Below, piece after piece: positions 6,334-8,081 of a stretch of DNA of 8,081 bases. The notes below the pieces were generated by a model that ran no database searches, was not told the DNA's origin, and saw only the letters and a list, made by a program, of their open reading frames with translations. Position numbers and translations under genes: made by a program. Every line of letters starts with the position of its first letter. The first letter of the stretch is position 1. This DNA is from Clostridiales bacterium (GTDB lineage Bacteria; Bacillota; Clostridia; Oscillospirales; Butyricicoccaceae), in contig SFJM01000061.1 of NCBI GenBank assembly GCA_004555915.1, forward strand, positions 1 to 8,081. The letters are read 5' to 3'.

Positions 6334-7413
6334 TCAGTTGTTCAGCTGTGAATAGACACGGCTGAACCGTAACTCCTGAACGATGCGTTTTTTCTCCGCA
6401 TTCTGATAGCGCGGGATCGTACCAAGTTCACAGGCATACTTGGGCAGTTCCATCTTCTGGCCAGCCGAGCCGAACTTGTTGTAGACGACTTCCACGCTAC
6501 CTTCAATCAGTTTTTCATCCATGCTGTCGATTGCTTCCAACGAGTTCAACAACTTCTTTGTTTTTTCGTTACCTGCCGTGGTGCTGTCACTTACTACTAC
6601 CACCCAGTCCGCAAGGCGGATGCCCCGCAGCAGCGTTGAGGAAAGGTAGCTGTCTGCACACACCACACACCTTTCGCACAGACCTCCGACCGCATGCAGC
6701 AATGCCTGCATATCATCAGGGCCAAAGTTCATTGCGCTCACCGGCAGGTCAAAGGGTGCAAAAGAATATACACCGGTTTCATCGTCCTTGCGGAGCATGC
6801 TTTGCAGCTTCATCTGCAACTGCCCCTGATCGGTGCCGCCCAGCTGTTGCCACATACCGATTTCATACATCACATCGGTCAGCGAACTGCCGCTTACCCG
6901 GAATTGTCCGTCTTCTTTCTGTTTCAGGCTGAAATAAATAGTGTTCCGCCCCTGTGCAGCCAGTGCAGCAGCGCAGCCCATTGCTACTGTGCTACAGCCC
7001 GCACCACCCGCACCGCCAAGGAACAGGCAGATTTTTCCATTTTCCTGCAGCGCATAGCTTGAGGAACCTTTGCCGCGTTTGGAGGCAAGTCCTTGAATAG
7101 TAAGAAAGATGTCGCCGGCCTTCTGGTAACGGCATATCACAGGGTAGCCATCGCGCATCTGCTCGTGCTTATCCTCGCTCCAGAACGCAAGCTCCATACT
7201 GCGTGCGTACTCTTCTGGCGACTGTAGCAGTTCTTCTTCCGCAATCAACACGTCTATTCGCCCGCCGCGTCCCATCTGTCGGCGCAGCATCTGTTCTTCC
7301 GTAAAAAGATAAATTTCAAACTGTACCGCTTCATTGGAATGTACATTTTGATAATTGGCAAGTCTTGAAATATAATTATCACTTTTGTCAAGCAGACCGA
7401 CTCGAACAATCAT
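6334..7413 (-). CDS. tadZ: TadZ/CpaE-like localisation ATPase with degenerate P-loop
   Basis: A 359-residue protein at the head of the Tad operon, where TadZ/CpaE (MinD/ParA-like proteins that place the pilus machine) are found. Residues 1-110 fit the atypical receiver-like domain of TadZ; the usual phospho-acceptor position appears to read IAEE (57-60) with no suitable Asp. The ATPase-like domain starts at about 126. The P-loop reads LGGAGGAGCSTVA (132-144), where KGGVGKST is expected. Both the signature Lys (Ala135) and the P-loop Lys (Cys140) are replaced, while the glycines and Ser/Thr are kept. Later landmarks are VVCADS (250-255), strand WVVVVSDST (270-278) and VVYNKFG (309-315), whose NK is typical of the fold. 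The ATG at 7413 has a GGGAG site 4-5 bases upstream. It probably heads the transcript from the promoter at 7508-7536. Nucleotide hydrolysis is doubtful; binding may remain. Confidence 0.85.
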   Translation of the reverse strand: MIVRVGLLDKSDNYISRLANYQNVHSNEAVQFEIYLFTEEQMLRRQMGRGGRIDVLIAEEELLQSPEEYARSMELAFWSEDKHEQMRDGYPVICRYQKAGDIFLTIQGLASKRGKGSSSYALQENGKICLFLGGAGGAGCSTVAMGCAAALAAQGRNTIYFSLKQKEDGQFRVSGSSLTDVMYEIGMWQQLGGTDQGQLQMKLQSMLRKDDETGVYSFAPFDLPVSAMNFGPDDMQALLHAVGGLCERCVVCADSYLSSTLLRGIRLADWVVVVSDSTTAGNEKTKKLLNSLEAIDSMDEKLIEGSVEVVYNKFGSAGQKMELPKYACELGTIPRYQNAEKKRIVQELRFSRVYSQLNN

Positions 7414-7467
7414 ATGTCTCCCTCACTTTTTGTTCAGCACCCCATTATGACTTAAAAGCCATATATA

Positions 7468-7490
7468 TCGCAGAGTACCCTACTCTGCGA
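7468..7490. repeat. Perfect palindrome in the divergent tadZ / integrase region
   Basis: The arms TCGCAGAGTA and TACTCTGCGA (10 bp each) are exact inverted copies around a 3-base centre (CCC). The site lies 55 bases upstream of tadZ and just downstream of the predicted pilus-operon promoter. On neither strand does a T-run follow, so a terminator is unlikely. It could be an operator, a leader hairpin, or a binding or core site for the neighbouring recombinase. I saw no second copy in the window. Confidence 0.8.
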
Positions 7491-7507
7491 CAAGTAATTC
7501 TTCTTGA

Positions 7508-7536
7508 ATTTTACTGCCAATTCAGCTATCAGTCAA
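7508..7536 (-). promoter_or_regulatory. Sigma-A-like promoter for the Tad operon
   Basis: On the minus strand a -35 TTGACT (7536-7531) and a -10 TAAAAT (7513-7508) are separated by 17 bases; each hexamer matches the consensus at 5 of 6. Transcription would begin near 7501 and leave a leader of about 88 bases that contains the palindrome at 7468-7490. It is the best promoter I can find upstream of tadZ. Confidence 0.6.
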
Positions 7537-7586
7537 GGGAAAACAGTCCAAAGGCCATGAAATTTCGGAAATAATGTTTGGAGCAA

Positions 7587-7614
7587 TCGACAGTTTCGCT
7601 AAAAACATTACAAT
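7587..7614 (+). promoter_or_regulatory. Candidate promoter for the integrase
   Basis: On the plus strand a -35 TCGACA (7587-7592) and a -10 TACAAT (7609-7614) lie 16 bases apart, each matching at 5 of 6. The start would be near 7621, giving a leader of about 43 bases. An imperfect inverted repeat (GGAGCA at 7580-7585, TGCTCC at 7624-7629) flanks it. Confidence 0.45.
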
Positions 7615-7627
7615 TTGATTGTATGCT

Positions 7628-7647
7628 CCGTCAAATAGACCGTCAAA
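7628..7647. repeat. Two direct copies of CCGTCAAA before the integrase
   Basis: CCGTCAAA occurs at 7628-7635 and 7640-7647, a 12-base period close to one helical turn. The related CAGTCAA (7530-7536) and CAGTCCAAA (7544-7552) lie further upstream. Such short repeats near an integrase can be arm-type recombinase sites or operator half-sites. The pair is exact but short, so chance cannot be excluded. Confidence 0.4.
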
Positions 7648-7663
7648 CGAAAGGAATCTACCT

Positions 7664-8081
7664 ATGGCAAGAAAAGGATTGAACATCTATAAGCGGAAGG
7701 ATGGCCGATGGGAAGCTCGATACATAAAATCACGAAATACGCAAGGAAAACCGCGATATGGCTATCTATATGCGACTTCTTACCATGAAGTTCGAAACAA
7801 TTTACAAAGAGTTATTCAAGCTATGAATACTTATGATGCTGAAAAAGTCCCTGCTACAAATTGTAAATTCATGGGCTTTTCTGCTATATGGCTTGAAAAT
7901 TCATCGACCAGTTTGAAGGAATCAACGTATATTCGCTTCCGCACTTTACTAAATTGCTATCTTATGCCATCATTCCAGCAATTAGAGATATCAGAGATTA
8001 CAAGTGAGCGAGTCTGTACCTTTTGTAAGGAGCTGGAAAAGCATGGAAAAAAAGATGGAACAGGGCTGTCCCCTAAAACAA
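7664..8081 (+). CDS. Tyrosine recombinase / phage-type integrase (N-terminal part, runs off the right edge)
   Basis: From the ATG at 7664 an open frame of 139 codons reaches the window end without a stop. It begins MARKGLNIYKRKDGRWEARY, the N-terminal DNA-binding (AP2-like) opening usual in integrases of Firmicutes conjugative elements and phages. RYGYLYATSYHEV follows, and then a SAM-like core-binding domain from about residue 70: FSAIWLENSSTSLKESTY, the later LEISEITSERV, and LSPKT at the end, all typical of this family. The catalytic R-H-R-Y domain would lie beyond the window, so activity cannot be judged. An AAGGA site sits 8 bases before the ATG. Codon use is AT-richer than in the pilus operon, suggesting acquired DNA. 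It diverges from tadZ across 250 bases and may belong to a mobile element extending to the right, or act as a local DNA-inverting enzyme. Confidence 0.88.
   Translation, partial: MARKGLNIYKRKDGRWEARYIKSRNTQGKPRYGYLYATSYHEVRNNLQRVIQAMNTYDAEKVPATNCKFMGFSAIWLENSSTSLKESTYIRFRTLLNCYLMPSFQQLEISEITSERVCTFCKELEKHGKKDGTGLSPKT

Noticed and set aside
7468..7490. Palindrome as an intrinsic terminator
   Set aside because: Neither strand has a T-run after the stem, and the site lies upstream of both genes rather than after one.
7365..7574. Plus-strand open frame of 69 codons across the tadZ start and the palindrome
   Set aside because: It starts with TTG without a ribosome site, overlaps the tadZ start antisense, and runs through the predicted promoter and palindrome; the translation has no recognisable features.
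1..8081. CRISPR array, tRNA or rRNA genes
   Set aside because: No regularly spaced repeats, tRNA cloverleaf or rRNA-like conserved stretches were seen on either strand.

Overview
The window holds most of a Tad/Flp (type IVc) pilus operon on the minus strand (about 7413 down to 82) and, diverging from its promoter end, the first 139 codons of a tyrosine recombinase (integrase) on the plus strand (7664 to the window end). I infer a Gram-positive gut-type Clostridia, most like the Oscillospiraceae (Faecalibacterium and relatives). The reasons are the reduced Tad set with no secretin, pilotin or other outer-membrane part, strong AGGAGG-type ribosome sites, mid-range GC in the pilus genes, a WG-repeat protein inside the operon, and an integrase opening typical of Firmicutes mobile elements. 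The genus is a guess.

Right to left, the operon runs: tadZ-like localisation ATPase (deviant P-loop), tadA/cpaF assembly ATPase, tadB and tadC membrane platform proteins, a short Flp-type pilin, an A24 prepilin peptidase (TadV/CpaA type), a membrane-anchored WG-repeat protein, a TadE-like minor pilin, and probably the start of one more AT-rich gene leaving the window at base 1. Gaps between genes are 4 to 119 bases and there are no strand changes. Together they make a complete core machine: the peptidase cleaves the Flp and TadE-like prepilins, TadA powers TadB/TadC to extract and assemble them, and TadZ would place the complex in the cell. The WG-repeat protein is the unassigned accessory part.

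The pilin cistron is bracketed by RNA hairpins: an 11-bp stem just before its ribosome site and two strong tandem stems just after its stop, none followed by a T-run. This suggests segmental mRNA stabilisation giving more pilin than machine.

The 250-base divergent region (7414-7663) holds a good sigma-A-like promoter for the pilus operon, a perfect 10-bp-arm palindrome with a 3-base centre between that promoter and tadZ, a plausible integrase promoter, and short direct repeats before the integrase. The palindrome beside the integrase is the most intriguing unexplained site: it could be an operator, an mRNA leader hairpin or a recombination site. The integrase is AT-richer than the pilus genes, and the first 60 bases of the window are also extremely AT-rich (about 12% GC), so the pilus operon lies between two stretches of different composition.
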